Notes: generated from the sequence alone by a model not told the origin. Numbered from the stretch's first letter, positions 1-8,495 are shown. The stretch: DNA of 64,000 bases from Pseudomonas sp. Irchel s3h14 (GCF_900187425.1 NZ_FYDJ01000012.1:62001-126000); one strand, 5' to 3'. Made by a program: numbers and translations.

Positions 1-7
1 GCGCCAT
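1..7 (-). CDS. Possible first codons of a gene leaving the window
   Basis: A minus-strand ATG at position 7 is preceded at a good distance by a GGAG ribosome-binding sequence (plus-strand positions 17-20). Only two codons lie inside the window, so the product cannot be told. If real, this gene would have the roughly 740-base gene-free stretch to its right as its upstream region. Confidence 0.3.
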
Positions 8-748
8 TTAACGCGTCTCCAAAATCTGCAGCACCAAATTGTCGGCATGGCTGCCAGGTGTTCAGGGGCGTGTCAGTGATGCCCCAGGTACCCATGGCAG
101 TAATCGCCATGTCCGAATCTTCGCAATTTTTCGCAACTTCGACGGACGCTACCGGCCGGGTCTAAAAGAGTTACATGAACTCACTTCGACGCGCGGCTGA
201 CAATTCGACTTATGGTCGATACATCCGTTTGTGCAACCAAATCCGTAGAGGACAGGCTTCAGGATCCGGTATTCGAGGCGTACTCGGTCCTGTGTCGTTG
301 GGCTGTTTCAGACGCTAATGGTGCATGTTCAGACGCAAAACTATTCATTTGCTCGCCACACTCTTGTGAAGTTGTGAAAACCCGTTTTTTTCACGCTCTT
401 TTGAAGACGTGAACCTCAAAAAAGGGCTGCCCCAGCCTGGCACCGTGCCCGGATGGATTGCCGCCATGGGATACATGACAGGCAAAACGGGCAAACAGCT
501 CAGTGACCGAGCGTAATGACAGCTCTGCAGATTCGCGAAAAGTGGGGGTTTTGCTCAAGGAACAGCAAGCGCGCCAGCTTCACTCGATCTGTGTGGGCGG
601 CTCTCTGTAGGGCGGTGCGGGGTGTCAATACAAGCGCATTGACGATGCTGCGAGGCCCGATCAGGAGACGTCCTTATAATCGGGGGGAGATTGTAGCGAA
701 GAAACGCAGGGAAATGGTCGTGTTTAATGACTTTTATTAGGTGTTCGG
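8..748. other. Gene-free stretch, about 740 bases
   Basis: I see no convincing gene here. The open frames at 212-412 and 516-740 have no ribosome-binding site and no recognisable protein sequence. The stretch could be a long promoter or leader for a minus-strand gene starting at position 7. There are isolated -10-like hexamers (TATAAT at 675-680 on plus, TACAAT at 690-695 on minus), but neither has a good -35 partner. No terminator or repeat was recognised. Confidence 0.5.
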
Positions 749-982
749 TCAGGTGGTCAACAGTTGCTGAGCCCGTGCACGTGGCTGGCGCTGGCTGACA
801 CGGGCGCTAGGGGGTAGGGGATGGTGTAACCAGTTGAGACGGATTTCTTCGATTTCGACCCAGTCATCACCCATCGGCTGGAGGCTGCACTGTTTGAATG
901 CCTGGCAATGGCCGTTGCGGTCGAGCAGGGCGAAGCAGCGATGCAGAGGGCGTGGGGTGAACAGCGAGATGAGATAGCGCAT
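749..982 (-). CDS. Small conserved Pseudomonas protein, function unknown
   Basis: A 77-residue protein beginning MRYLISLFTPRPLHRC. The frame stays open upstream to 1111, but the preceding residues look like non-coding translation, so the ATG at 982 is preferred. The N-terminus is short and hydrophobic. The middle has a GDDWVEIEEIRLNW segment of mixed charge, and the tail is rich in Arg and Gln. It looks like the small conserved hypothetical proteins often annotated in fluorescent pseudomonads, but I cannot name a family or function. It is transcribed divergently from the yajG-like gene. Confidence 0.5.
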   Translation of the reverse strand: MRYLISLFTPRPLHRCFALLDRNGHCQAFKQCSLQPMGDDWVEIEEIRLNWLHHPLPPSARVSQRQPRARAQQLLTT

Positions 983-1187
983 GGCGAAGTACCGTGTGGG
1001 GTGACTGCTGTGAAGGTTGCCAGCGAGCCGTGACGAGCAAGTGTATGGGCGGTGACATCTCTGTGACAGGAACCGCGGTCTGAAGGGTTTGTCAGAGATT
1101 TCAGTAATCACTGTGAGGTGCTAGTTACCCGCAGTGGCCCACCGCTATACTGCGGGCCTGTTTGTGCCTGATTCTGGAGAGAAGAGC

Positions 1188-1772
1188 ATGTTGCAACGCC
1201 TGTTGTTCGGTTTGATCACTGTGACCAGCTTGACGCTGGTCGGCTGCGCCCACAGCCCGCAACAACTGAACCCGGAACCCAAGCTGACGGCTCAGCTGGC
1301 ACCGGTCGGTCATGGTCAACCGGTGGTGGTGCGTGTGGTGGACGGTCGTCCGTCGCCGACGTTGGGCACCCGTGGTGGCCTGTACCCTGAGACCAGCGCG
1401 ATCACCGTGCAGGGCGCGCAGATTCTGCCGAAGTTGCAGGCTCAGGCCGAAGCGGCCGTGCGGTTGCTGGGTTTTACGCCAACCAAAAATGCACCGAATG
1501 CACCGCAAATAACCGTGACCCTGGCCGAGCTGAAGTATCAGTCGCCTAAAGAAGGCATGTACGTGACCGAAGCGACCATCGGCGCGACGTTCCGCTCCGA
1601 TGTGCAGAATGCCAATCGTCGTTACAGCGGTCGTTACGGTGCGTCCCTGGATCAACGTTTTGGTATGGCGCCGAATCAGGAAACCAACACCAAGTTGGTC
1701 AGTGATGTGCTGAGTGATGCGTTGACGCGTCTGTTCAAGGATCCGACGATTGGTCAGGTTCTCGGCGAATAA
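1188..1772 (+). CDS. YajG family lipoprotein
   Basis: A 194-residue predicted lipoprotein of the YajG family. The N-terminus is a lipoprotein signal with the lipobox ending at Cys20 (TLVGC). The rest is the conserved YajG-type domain, with a VVRVVDGRPSP strand early and repeated Ala-Gln-rich segments. The start at 1188 is chosen because GAGAAG precedes it and the lipobox lies at the normal distance; the frame extends upstream to 1134 without a site. A TATACT -10-like hexamer lies at 1146-1151. The family's role is not well defined. A terminator follows, so the gene is probably monocistronic. Confidence 0.85.
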   Translation: MLQRLLFGLITVTSLTLVGCAHSPQQLNPEPKLTAQLAPVGHGQPVVVRVVDGRPSPTLGTRGGLYPETSAITVQGAQILPKLQAQAEAAVRLLGFTPTKNAPNAPQITVTLAELKYQSPKEGMYVTEATIGATFRSDVQNANRRYSGRYGASLDQRFGMAPNQETNTKLVSDVLSDALTRLFKDPTIGQVLGE

Positions 1773-1787
1773 ACATTCGCTGGATTC

Positions 1788-1826
1788 AAAAAAGCCCGGT
1801 GCCAGCAATGGCCCCGGGCTTTTTCA
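1788..1826 (+). terminator. Rho-independent terminator after the YajG lipoprotein gene
   Basis: A-run, then AAAGCCCGG paired with CCGGGCTTT around a short loop, then TTTTT. The A-run on the left may let it work for both strands. Confidence 0.85.
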
Positions 1827-1863
1827 TGCCTGTCGATTTCCCACGGACCTGCACTGAACAACT

Positions 1864-1950
1864 GTGGGAGCGGGCTTGCTCGCGAAGGCGGTGTGTCAGT
1901 CAACATCAATGCAGCTGACACACCGACTTCGCGAGCAAGCCCGCTCCCAC
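1864..1950. repeat. REP doublet (inverted pair)
   Basis: Two copies of the P. fluorescens-type REP core GTGGGAGCGGGCTTGCTCGC face each other at 1864 and, inverted, end at 1950, with about 40 bases between. This matches the REPIN-style doublets that RAYT transposases are thought to spread. No RAYT gene is present in the window. Confidence 0.9.
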
Positions 1951-1965
1951 AAGGGATCCGCGGTG

Positions 1966-2184
1966 TCAGGCGGCTTCGGAGTAGAAGTCCAGCACACTCA
2001 CGCCCGTCAGCAAATCCGTCTCCGGCAAATCCGCATGCTGATGCCCACCCAATGCGCAATACACCAGCCAGTGGCGGTCCTGGACGTTGAAGGCGAGGCT
2101 GCCAACGAGGTTTTGTTGTTCGTCGCTTTGGGCAATGAGGTAGAGGCGATCCTGGTTTTCGGCGTGCAGCATGACGGTTTCCAT
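1966..2184 (-). CDS. Small hypothetical protein, 72 residues
   Basis: The protein begins METVMLHAENQDRLYLIAQ and ends VLDFYSEAA. The composition is that of a real acidic soluble protein and no membrane segment is seen. The open frame runs far upstream, but no ATG, GTG or TTG lies near the conserved-looking part except ATG at 2184, with a second ATG at 2172 that has GGAA before it. The product may therefore be 68 to 72 residues. Function unknown. Its stop lies close to the REP doublet. Confidence 0.55.
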   Translation of the reverse strand: METVMLHAENQDRLYLIAQSDEQQNLVGSLAFNVQDRHWLVYCALGGHQHADLPETDLLTGVSVLDFYSEAA

Positions 2185-2364
2185 GTCGGTTTCGAGGGGC
2201 GCCAGACTGGCGTATTCAGATGACGGCGCCGTGACACAGGACAGGAATCGGTCAAATGGTTCGTTACTTGTCGGAAAGCAAGGGCACGAAGCGAGGCTTT
2301 CGGTAGAATCCGCGCCGCGGTCGTCGGTTCGGCGTCTGCCACACCTGTTTTGCCGAGGTTCGTG

Positions 2365-2649
2365 ATGTCGTTGCATTTGATTTCGCTGTTTACCAACCAT
2401 CCCGCCAAGTTGATCAACCTGTTGGCCTTGTTGTTTGCCTTTCCGGGCGGCTGGTTGCTGCATGCCACTCGTCGTCGCGAACAGCGCGCGTTGGCCATTC
2501 TCCAAGCGCAAAGCCAGAGCCGTCGTATCGATGAACCGACGTTGATGCTGGATGGCGCGACCTTGCGCATGAACCGGTTTTTCTATGGATTCGGTTTTGC
2601 CTGCCTGGGATTGGCGCTGCTGGTGTCGTGGATCAGCACACGCTTCTGA
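2365..2649 (+). CDS. Small two-helix membrane protein
   Basis: A 94-residue protein. One hydrophobic segment lies near residues 15-32 (LINLLALLFAFPGGWLL) and a second near 75-91 (FGFACLGLALLVSW). Between them is a charged region with Arg-Arg-Arg-Glu. The ATG at 2365 has GAGG upstream. It is probably an inner-membrane protein, but no family was recognised. It is convergent with the acyltransferase gene across a shared terminator. Confidence 0.6.
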   Translation: MSLHLISLFTNHPAKLINLLALLFAFPGGWLLHATRRREQRALAILQAQSQSRRIDEPTLMLDGATLRMNRFFYGFGFACLGLALLVSWISTRF

Positions 2650-2670
2650 CAGCAAAGTACGCAGCAATGA

Positions 2671-2694
2671 AAACGGCGCCCGAGGGCGCCGTTG
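2671..2694. terminator. Bidirectional hairpin between convergent genes
   Basis: AACGGCGCCC and GGGCGCCGTT pair around GAG. It lies between the plus-strand membrane protein gene and the minus-strand acyltransferase gene. The T-run is short (TTGT), so termination strength is uncertain. Confidence 0.65.
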
Positions 2695-2713
2695 TCGTAT
2701 CCAGCCAAAAACC

Positions 2714-3877
2714 TTACAGCGGCAAACCTGCTTTCACACGGTACTGATTGCGCACCGGCGTCGCGTATTGCAGGACCATGAACGGACGATGCTCCTCAGG
2801 GCACGCGTCCAGACGCTGTTGCCATTGCTCCTGAGCCTTGGCCAGTTCGTCGGCCGCAAACACCTCAGCGGCTTTCGGCACCTGCAATTGCGGGTCGGCA
2901 TCTTTCCACTGGGCGTAGGCCAGGTAGTGCACCGGGAACAGGCGGTAGCCGCCGAGGATCTGCCGGTCCATCTCGATCGCCAATTGCTTGGTGTCATCGA
3001 ACAGCTCGGTGATCGGCGAGGCGAAGTTCACATGCACGCGGCCCTTGTAGCCGGTGATGCCCTTGGCAATGCTTACATCGTCCTCGCCCGGCACTTTGGT
3101 GTAGCTGCCGGTGGTGGCGCGGATGAACAGCTCGCGAGCCTTGGCTTGATCGCACGGGTCGTATTCATAGCTGATCGACACCGGGGTGAGGTTCAACGAC
3201 TGAATGACTTCGCCAAACGGCTCGTCCTTGCGGCTCATGTGGAACATCTTGAGGATGGCCGACTCAGTGCGGTCGTCGCCGTCTTTGGCCCGGCCTTCGG
3301 CCTGGGCGATCCAGATCGAGGCGCAATCCTTGCGGATCGAGTGGTTGATATAGGCCGACAGCAACTGGTACGCCGCCATCTTCTCGCGTCGACCGGCGAT
3401 CGAACGGTGCACGATGAAGCTCTTGTTCAGGCGCATCAGATCGCTGACGAAGGGCTTTTGCAGCAGGTTGTCGCCGATCGCGATGCGCGGTGTCGGCAGG
3501 CCGGCGTGGTACACGGCGTAGTTGACGAAGGCCGGGTCCATTACGATGTCGCGATGGTTGGCGATGAACAGGTAAGCGCTGCCGGACTTGAACTGCTCGA
3601 CGCCGGTGTACGTCACACCGTCCGTGGCTCGTTCGATGGTGTGGTCGACGTACATCTCGACTTTGTCCTGCAACGTGGCCACCGATGTAACGCCGGCGAA
3701 CTCACGGCGCAGCCGATGAGCTATAAGAGGTTTGAGCATCCAGCCGAAAGCACCGGCAAAACGCGGGAAGCGGAAGTGGATGAGGATATCTAGAAACGCC
3801 TTGTCGCCGAGCAGCCGGTCCAGCACTGCCGGGACTTCGCTGTCATTGTAAGGTCGGATGGCATCGAATTCGCCCAT
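2714..3877 (-). CDS. PlsC-like acyltransferase
   Basis: A 387-residue protein of the lysophosphatidic acid acyltransferase superfamily, expected at the cytoplasmic face of the inner membrane, transferring an acyl chain to a glycerophospholipid or related acceptor. The catalytic block is LFIANHRDIVMDP (His108). The spacing from His to the second Asp is five residues (Asp114), not the textbook HX4D, which marks a divergent subfamily that I recall carrying NHRDI. A second conserved block is SIWIAQAEGRAKDG. The protein is much longer than classical PlsC (about 245). ATG at 3877 fits the AGAGAGC site better than the adjacent ATG at 3880. The substrate cannot be read from sequence. Confidence 0.8.
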   Translation of the reverse strand: MGEFDAIRPYNDSEVPAVLDRLLGDKAFLDILIHFRFPRFAGAFGWMLKPLIAHRLRREFAGVTSVATLQDKVEMYVDHTIERATDGVTYTGVEQFKSGSAYLFIANHRDIVMDPAFVNYAVYHAGLPTPRIAIGDNLLQKPFVSDLMRLNKSFIVHRSIAGRREKMAAYQLLSAYINHSIRKDCASIWIAQAEGRAKDGDDRTESAILKMFHMSRKDEPFGEVIQSLNLTPVSISYEYDPCDQAKARELFIRATTGSYTKVPGEDDVSIAKGITGYKGRVHVNFASPITELFDDTKQLAIEMDRQILGGYRLFPVHYLAYAQWKDADPQLQVPKAAEVFAADELAKAQEQWQQRLDACPEEHRPFMVLQYATPVRNQYRVKAGLPL

Positions 3878-4019
3878 CATGCTCTCTTGTTAGAAACGGC
3901 TAGGGTAAGTAAAGGTTTTGATCGAAATCCAACGGGGTACGGTCTGAAAAGTTAGCCAGACAAAAATAGCCCTGCAAATAGACCGGCGATTATACGCACA
4001 AGTCACCTGGGAGACCGCG

Positions 4020-4202
4020 ATGCTGGAAACCGAGCGCTACGAATGTCCGTATTGTGGTGAAGAGGCTGAGGCTGTTCTGGACTTGTCCGGTGGCGATCAG
4101 ACCTATATCGAAGACTGTCCGGTGTGTTGTCGCCCCATCACGTTTGTTCTGCAGACTGACGGTCAGGAATGGTTGCTCGAAGTTCACAGCGAAAACGAAT
4201 GA
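4020..4202 (+). CDS. CPXCG motif cysteine-rich zinc-binding protein
   Basis: A 60-residue protein with two paired-cysteine motifs, CPYCG (residues 9-13) and CPVC near residue 33, the pattern of the CPXCG small zinc-binding family. GGGAG precedes the ATG. It is followed 12 bases later by a DUF2007 gene and then a SRAP gene, so the three are probably one transcript. Zinc binding is inferred from the cysteines; no cellular role is known to me. Confidence 0.85.
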   Translation: MLETERYECPYCGEEAEAVLDLSGGDQTYIEDCPVCCRPITFVLQTDGQEWLLEVHSENE

Positions 4203-4214
4203 AAGGGGCACCCC

Positions 4215-4475
4215 ATGCAGCGAATCTACGAGCCGGAAAACCTCATGGAAGGTGAGTTGCTGCAAAGCATGTTGGCCAGCGAGGGCATTGAGGCCCATTT
4301 GGTGGGCCGCGATTTACTCGGTGGCAGCGGCGAATTGCCGATCTTTGGCCTGCTGGGCCTGTCAGTCGATAACGACGAGGCCGAGTACGCCCGGGAGTTA
4401 ATCAGCGCGTACAATGCCGCGCTGCCACTGCCCGGCGATGAACCGGAAAGTTTTCCCGGCACGCTGGTCTGTTAG
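4215..4475 (+). CDS. DUF2007 family putative signal-transducing protein
   Basis: An 86-residue protein with the DUF2007 pattern: an N-terminal YEPENLMEGELLQSMLASEGI helix region, then a GLLGLSVDNDEAEYARELI segment. These small ferredoxin-fold domains are often called putative signal-transducing proteins, with little direct evidence. AAAGGGG precedes the ATG. The gene sits between the CPXCG protein and the SRAP protein, with short gaps suggesting co-transcription. Confidence 0.8.
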   Translation: MQRIYEPENLMEGELLQSMLASEGIEAHLVGRDLLGGSGELPIFGLLGLSVDNDEAEYARELISAYNAALPLPGDEPESFPGTLVC

Positions 4476-4510
4476 GCTGGTGTTCGTTTTATCAAGAGTC
4501 GTGTTGCCCC

Positions 4511-5134
4511 ATGTGTGGACGTTATGCCCTGTTTCGCTGGAACCCCGCCTTCGCGGCCCTGCCTGGCTTCCCCGCCGATCAGCAGGCCCAGTGGAATATT
4601 TCTCCCAACGATTCGGTGTTGATGCTGCGCGCGGGTGTTGACGGTCAGCGCGAGTTGGCCCGTGCGCGTTGGGGGTTGACGCCGCCATGGCTGACCGATT
4701 TGTCTCGCACGCCAGCTCATGCCCGGGCCGAAACCGTTGCCGAACAACCGATGTTTCGCCAGGCCCTGCGCGAACGCCGTTGCCTGCTGCCGGCCAACGG
4801 TTTTTACGAATGGCGCGGCACGACCCGCAAGCGTCCGTATTGGCTGACACCGGGGGAGGGCTCGACGCTGTTTTTTGCTGCGATCTGGGAAGCGTATCCG
4901 GTGCAAGAGCAGGTGTGGCTGAGCACGGCGGTGATCACGCAGCCGGCGGCGAGTCAGCGCCGGCCATTGATTCTCGATGCGGCGGGGCAGGAGGCGTGGC
5001 TCAATCCAGAGACTCCGTTGCATGCCTTGCAGGCATTGCTCGCCAGTGAACCCGCGGCGTTGCGCGAGCGGGTGTTGGCGAATCTGGTGAATGATCCGAA
5101 GCTCAATGGGCCGGAGTGTATTACCCCCGGCTAA
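4511..5134 (+). CDS. SRAP (YedK/HMCES) family protein with altered active site
   Basis: A 207-residue SRAP-domain protein. Family members use Cys2 to form a thiazolidine crosslink with abasic sites in single-stranded DNA. Met-Cys-Gly-Arg at the start gives the required Cys2, RWGLTPPW (53-60) is the usual core motif, and the conserved Glu is present in GFYEW (Glu100). Two expected residues differ: the Asn of the usual NARxET motif is His70, and the His of the usual HxRMP motif is Ser148 (SQRRP, 148-152). Crosslinking or its reversal may therefore be changed. It may be co-transcribed with the two small upstream genes. Confidence 0.85.
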   Translation: MCGRYALFRWNPAFAALPGFPADQQAQWNISPNDSVLMLRAGVDGQRELARARWGLTPPWLTDLSRTPAHARAETVAEQPMFRQALRERRCLLPANGFYEWRGTTRKRPYWLTPGEGSTLFFAAIWEAYPVQEQVWLSTAVITQPAASQRRPLILDAAGQEAWLNPETPLHALQALLASEPAALRERVLANLVNDPKLNGPECITPG

Positions 5135-5142
5135 CCTCGAAA

Positions 5143-5248
5143 TGATCGTTCCCACGCTCTGCGTGGGAATGCCGCCATGGACGCTCCGCGTCCACTGTGA
5201 CGCAGAGCGTCACGGGATTCATTCCCACGCAGAGCGTGGGAACGATCA
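5143..5248. repeat. Large palindromic repeat, TGATCGTTCCCACGC family, copy 1
   Basis: The ends TGATCGTTCCCACGCTCTGC and its exact complement flank an inner inverted repeat (GACGCTCCGCGTC and GACGCAGAGCGTC). Two further copies are in this window (8496-8543 and 34998-35109). It is distinct in sequence from the REP doublets. Confidence 0.9.
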
Positions 5249-5256
5249 AGCTATTT

Positions 5257-7398
5257 TTAAACCTTGAACTGATTGATCAACCGCCGCTGCTGTTCAGCCA
5301 ACTTGGTCAGGTCCGCACTCGCCGCACTCGACTCATCCGCTCCGCCCGCCACTTCATTGGCCACTTGCCCGATGTTGATCACGTTCCGATTAATGTCGTC
5401 TGCCACCGCACTCTGTTCCTCTGCCGCACTGGCAATCTGGGTGTTCATGTCGTTGATCACCGACACCGCCTGAGTAATCGTCTCCAGTGCCTCGGCCGCT
5501 TTCGCCGCGTGCTGCACGCTTTCGTCGGTACGGTTCTGACTGTCCTCCATCACCCGCACCACATCGCGCGTGCCTTGTTGCAGCTGCTGAATCATGGTCT
5601 GAATTTCTTCAGTGGCTTTCTGAGTCTTCTGCGCCAGGTTGCGCACTTCATCGGCTACCACCGCAAAACCACGTCCTTGTTCGCCAGCGCGGGCCGCTTC
5701 GATGGCCGCGTTCAAGGCCAGCAGGTTGGTCTGTTCGGCGATCCCGCGAATCGCTGTCAGGATCGCATTGATGTTCTCGCTGTCCTTGGCCAAGGTCTGC
5801 ACCACGCCGACAGCCTTACCGATTTCTATCGCCAGCACGCCAATCGAGTTCGACGTATCGCGGACGATTTGCATGCCTTGCGCCGCTGCCTGATCGGCAT
5901 GGCTGGCGGCTTGCGCAGCCTGGGTCGCGTTGCGCGCCACGTCCTGGGCGGTCGCTGTCATTTCATGCACCGCAGTGGCGACTTGATCAATCTCGGCCAT
6001 TTGCTTGTGCACACCGATGTTGGTGCGGATGGCGATATCGGCAGTGTGTTCCGATGAATCGCTGACGCTCTGCACCGAAGTCACCACCTGGGTGATCATC
6101 ACCTGCAACTTGGCCAGGAAGGTGTTGAAGCCTTTAGCGATAGAGCCCAGTTCGTCGGCGCGGTCGCTGGTCAGGCGGCGAGTCAGGTCGCCTTCGCCCT
6201 GAGCGATGTCGTCGAGCATCGCGACCATCTGCTTCAGCGGCCGGGCAATGCCGTGGCCCACCAGCCAGATCACCAGCAAGCCGATACCGGCAATCAACAA
6301 ACCGACCATGGCCATGCCGAAGGTGTCGGACTTGCGCTGAGCATCCAGATCGCCCTGAAGCTTTTGCAGGTCGGCCATCACCGCGTTCAACGGCAGTTGC
6401 AGCATGAGGGTCCAGCGAGCGTCGGTCTGGCCGATGCCGAACGGCAGGTACAACTCGATCCGGCCCTGGGCCTTGTCGACGGTATAGGTGACTTCGCCGC
6501 GCTTGAGATTGGCCATGTTGGCGATCTGCTGGCTGTCGAGGATGTCGCTGACCTTCTCGCCGAATTTGCTCGGGTCCTTGGTGTAGGCAACGATCCGACT
6601 GTTGCCGCCAATCAGGGCCATTTCACCAGCGCCGCTATACAACTTCTGATTCGCGCCGAGGAGCATTTCCTGGATGAAGTTCACCGAGAGGTCGGCGCCG
6701 ACGATGCCCTGGAAGGCCCCGTTGAGCATGATCGGTTCTATAAAGGAGGCGAGCATGACGATCTTGTCGCCGACCTTGTAGGGCGCCGGATCGATCACGC
6801 AGGATTTTTTGGTTTCTTTCGAGCACAGGTAGTACTCGCTGGCGCGTACGCCGGTGGACAGGGTTTTCTGGTCGTCGACGTCCACCAGTTTGTCCAGGCC
6901 CAGGCTGCCGTCTTCGTTGCGGAACCACCACGGCAGGAAGCGGCCGTTGCTGGCGTCGATGCCGGCAACCTGGGTGTCGACGTAGGCCGCGTCGTTGTGA
7001 TCGAGGGCGTTTTTTTCCCAGCCGATGTAGGTGCCGAGAATTTTCGGGTTCTTGACGACGTTTTCCTTGATCAGGCTGATCAATTGCTCGCGGCTCAGGT
7101 TCAATTGTGGCTGGCCATCGGCGCCCGGTGTGCCGATCAATGCGTTGACTCGCACCAGTCCGCCGGCAATCAGCAGTGGCGCTTCGAGCTCGCGCTGGAT
7201 CTGGCTGACCTGGGTTTGCGCCAGTGACGTCAGGCGTTGTTCGATGACTTGCTCGAATTGTGCCTGGGTCCGCTGCTGGACCATGTCTTGTGTCCGTGCG
7301 CCGGAAAACAGCGCATACAGCACCAGGGCTGCCACGACACTAAGAACGATGGCGCCGGCGAGGGCCGCCACGGAAAACTGGATCGACTTGAATTTCAT
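5257..7398 (-). CDS. Methyl-accepting chemotaxis protein with periplasmic Cache domain
   Basis: A 713-residue chemoreceptor of the inner membrane that signals to CheA/CheW. TM1 is near residues 8-30 and a large periplasmic region, probably double-Cache, near 35-360. TM2 is near 362-385, followed by a HAMP domain and a long coiled-coil signalling domain. The hairpin tip around residues 545-590 carries the canonical GIAEQTNLLALNAAIEAARA motif. The start at 7398 has GGAGCACCC before it and is followed directly by TM1; upstream codons to 7515 look non-coding. There is no C-terminal CheR/CheB pentapeptide. The ligand is unknown; many Pseudomonas receptors of this build sense amino acids or organic acids. 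Confidence 0.93.
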   Translation of the reverse strand: MKFKSIQFSVAALAGAIVLSVVAALVLYALFSGARTQDMVQQRTQAQFEQVIEQRLTSLAQTQVSQIQRELEAPLLIAGGLVRVNALIGTPGADGQPQLNLSREQLISLIKENVVKNPKILGTYIGWEKNALDHNDAAYVDTQVAGIDASNGRFLPWWFRNEDGSLGLDKLVDVDDQKTLSTGVRASEYYLCSKETKKSCVIDPAPYKVGDKIVMLASFIEPIMLNGAFQGIVGADLSVNFIQEMLLGANQKLYSGAGEMALIGGNSRIVAYTKDPSKFGEKVSDILDSQQIANMANLKRGEVTYTVDKAQGRIELYLPFGIGQTDARWTLMLQLPLNAVMADLQKLQGDLDAQRKSDTFGMAMVGLLIAGIGLLVIWLVGHGIARPLKQMVAMLDDIAQGEGDLTRRLTSDRADELGSIAKGFNTFLAKLQVMITQVVTSVQSVSDSSEHTADIAIRTNIGVHKQMAEIDQVATAVHEMTATAQDVARNATQAAQAASHADQAAAQGMQIVRDTSNSIGVLAIEIGKAVGVVQTLAKDSENINAILTAIRGIAEQTNLLALNAAIEAARAGEQGRGFAVVADEVRNLAQKTQKATEEIQTMIQQLQQGTRDVVRVMEDSQNRTDESVQHAAKAAEALETITQAVSVINDMNTQIASAAEEQSAVADDINRNVINIGQVANEVAGGADESSAASADLTKLAEQQRRLINQFKV

Positions 7399-7671
7399 GG
7401 GTGCTCCGCACGCAAGAGGACGTCTGCGGTGCTGTATCGGCAGGGGTGTCGATGGCCATGAGCGGAGGTTGGCGAATTGGCTGTTTTGGAGGGTTTGATG
7501 TCGCAAACGAATCATTGCGGGCCGTTATCGACCGCGGTGGGCACCGTTATGTGAATTTTTTCCTACGTCCATGAGAGCTTTGTCTGAAATGTGCGTCTAC
7601 ACCTCTGTTGTATCTGGCGTCGATACAATTCCATGCCTAGGATACGCGGCATGTTTTCAGGGGGTTTTTTG

Positions 7672-8490
7672 ATGAACAAGACATTGGTTTTGTGTGTGCT
7701 GAGCGCAGGTTTGCTGCTCGCCGGTTGTCAGTCGGTCAACACCACCAGCGGTGGCGCGGTGGGCGTTGAGCGTAAACAGTACATGTTCAGCATGCTGTCG
7801 ACTGACGAGGTCAACCAGATGTACGCCCAGTCCTATCAAAAGACTATCGGCGAGGCGAACACCAAAGGCGTGCTGGACAAGACCAGTAACGAGGCCAAAC
7901 GTGTCCAGATCATTTCCGACCGCCTGATTGCACAGGCGCCGATTTTCCGCCCGGATTCGGCCCAGTGGAATTGGGAAGTCAACCTGATCAAGAGCGACGA
8001 GCTGAATGCCTCCTGCGGGCCTGGCGGTAAGATCATTTTCTACAGCGGGTTGATCGACACTCTGCAACTCACCGATGACGAGATCGCCGCCATCATCGGC
8101 CATGAAATCGCTCACGCCTTGCGTGAGCACGGTCGTGAAGCGATGTCCAAGGCTTACGGCATCGAAATGGCCAAGCAGGGCGCCGGTGCCTTGTTCGGTC
8201 TGGGTCAGGGCAGCCTCGCGCTGGCGGACACCGTGGCGAAATACGGCATGACCTTGCCCAACAGTCGCGGCAATGAAAACGAGGCGGACCTGATCGGTCT
8301 CGAACTGGCGGCCCGCGCCGGTTACAACCCGAACGCGGCGATCACCCTGTGGAACAAGATGAGCAAAGCCTCGAATGGCGCGCCGCCAGAATTCTTGAGC
8401 ACTCACCCGGCGTCGGCCAGTCGTATTGCTTCGTTGCAGGCGGCGATCCCGAAAGTCATGCCGTTGTACGAGAAAGCCAGGAAATCCTGA
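7672..8490 (+). CDS. M48 family metalloprotease lipoprotein
   Basis: A 272-residue predicted lipoprotein zinc protease. The lipobox ends at Cys19 (LLLAGC). The zinc motif HEIAH (His144-Glu145, His148) and the downstream NENEADLIG segment (third ligand Glu) are intact. Members of this group (LoiP/BepA-like, COG0501) act in outer-membrane protein quality control. There are no TPR repeats after the protease domain, so it is closer to LoiP than to BepA. The ATG at 7672 fits the signal peptide; the frame extends upstream to 7591 without support. Confidence 0.88.
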   Translation: MNKTLVLCVLSAGLLLAGCQSVNTTSGGAVGVERKQYMFSMLSTDEVNQMYAQSYQKTIGEANTKGVLDKTSNEAKRVQIISDRLIAQAPIFRPDSAQWNWEVNLIKSDELNASCGPGGKIIFYSGLIDTLQLTDDEIAAIIGHEIAHALREHGREAMSKAYGIEMAKQGAGALFGLGQGSLALADTVAKYGMTLPNSRGNENEADLIGLELAARAGYNPNAAITLWNKMSKASNGAPPEFLSTHPASASRIASLQAAIPKVMPLYEKARKS

Positions 8491-8495
8491 GCCAA

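Noticed and set aside
212..740. Short plus-strand frames near the left edge as genes
   Set aside because: They lack ribosome-binding sites and protein-like composition, so the stretch is described as gene-free.
1864..1950. CRISPR repeats
   Set aside because: The repeated units are inverted, not direct, and match the REP core. No array of direct repeats and spacers occurs in the window.
5257..6057. Long plus-strand open frame opposite the chemoreceptor gene
   Set aside because: It is an antisense shadow of the well-supported receptor gene, with no ribosome-binding site or protein-like sequence.
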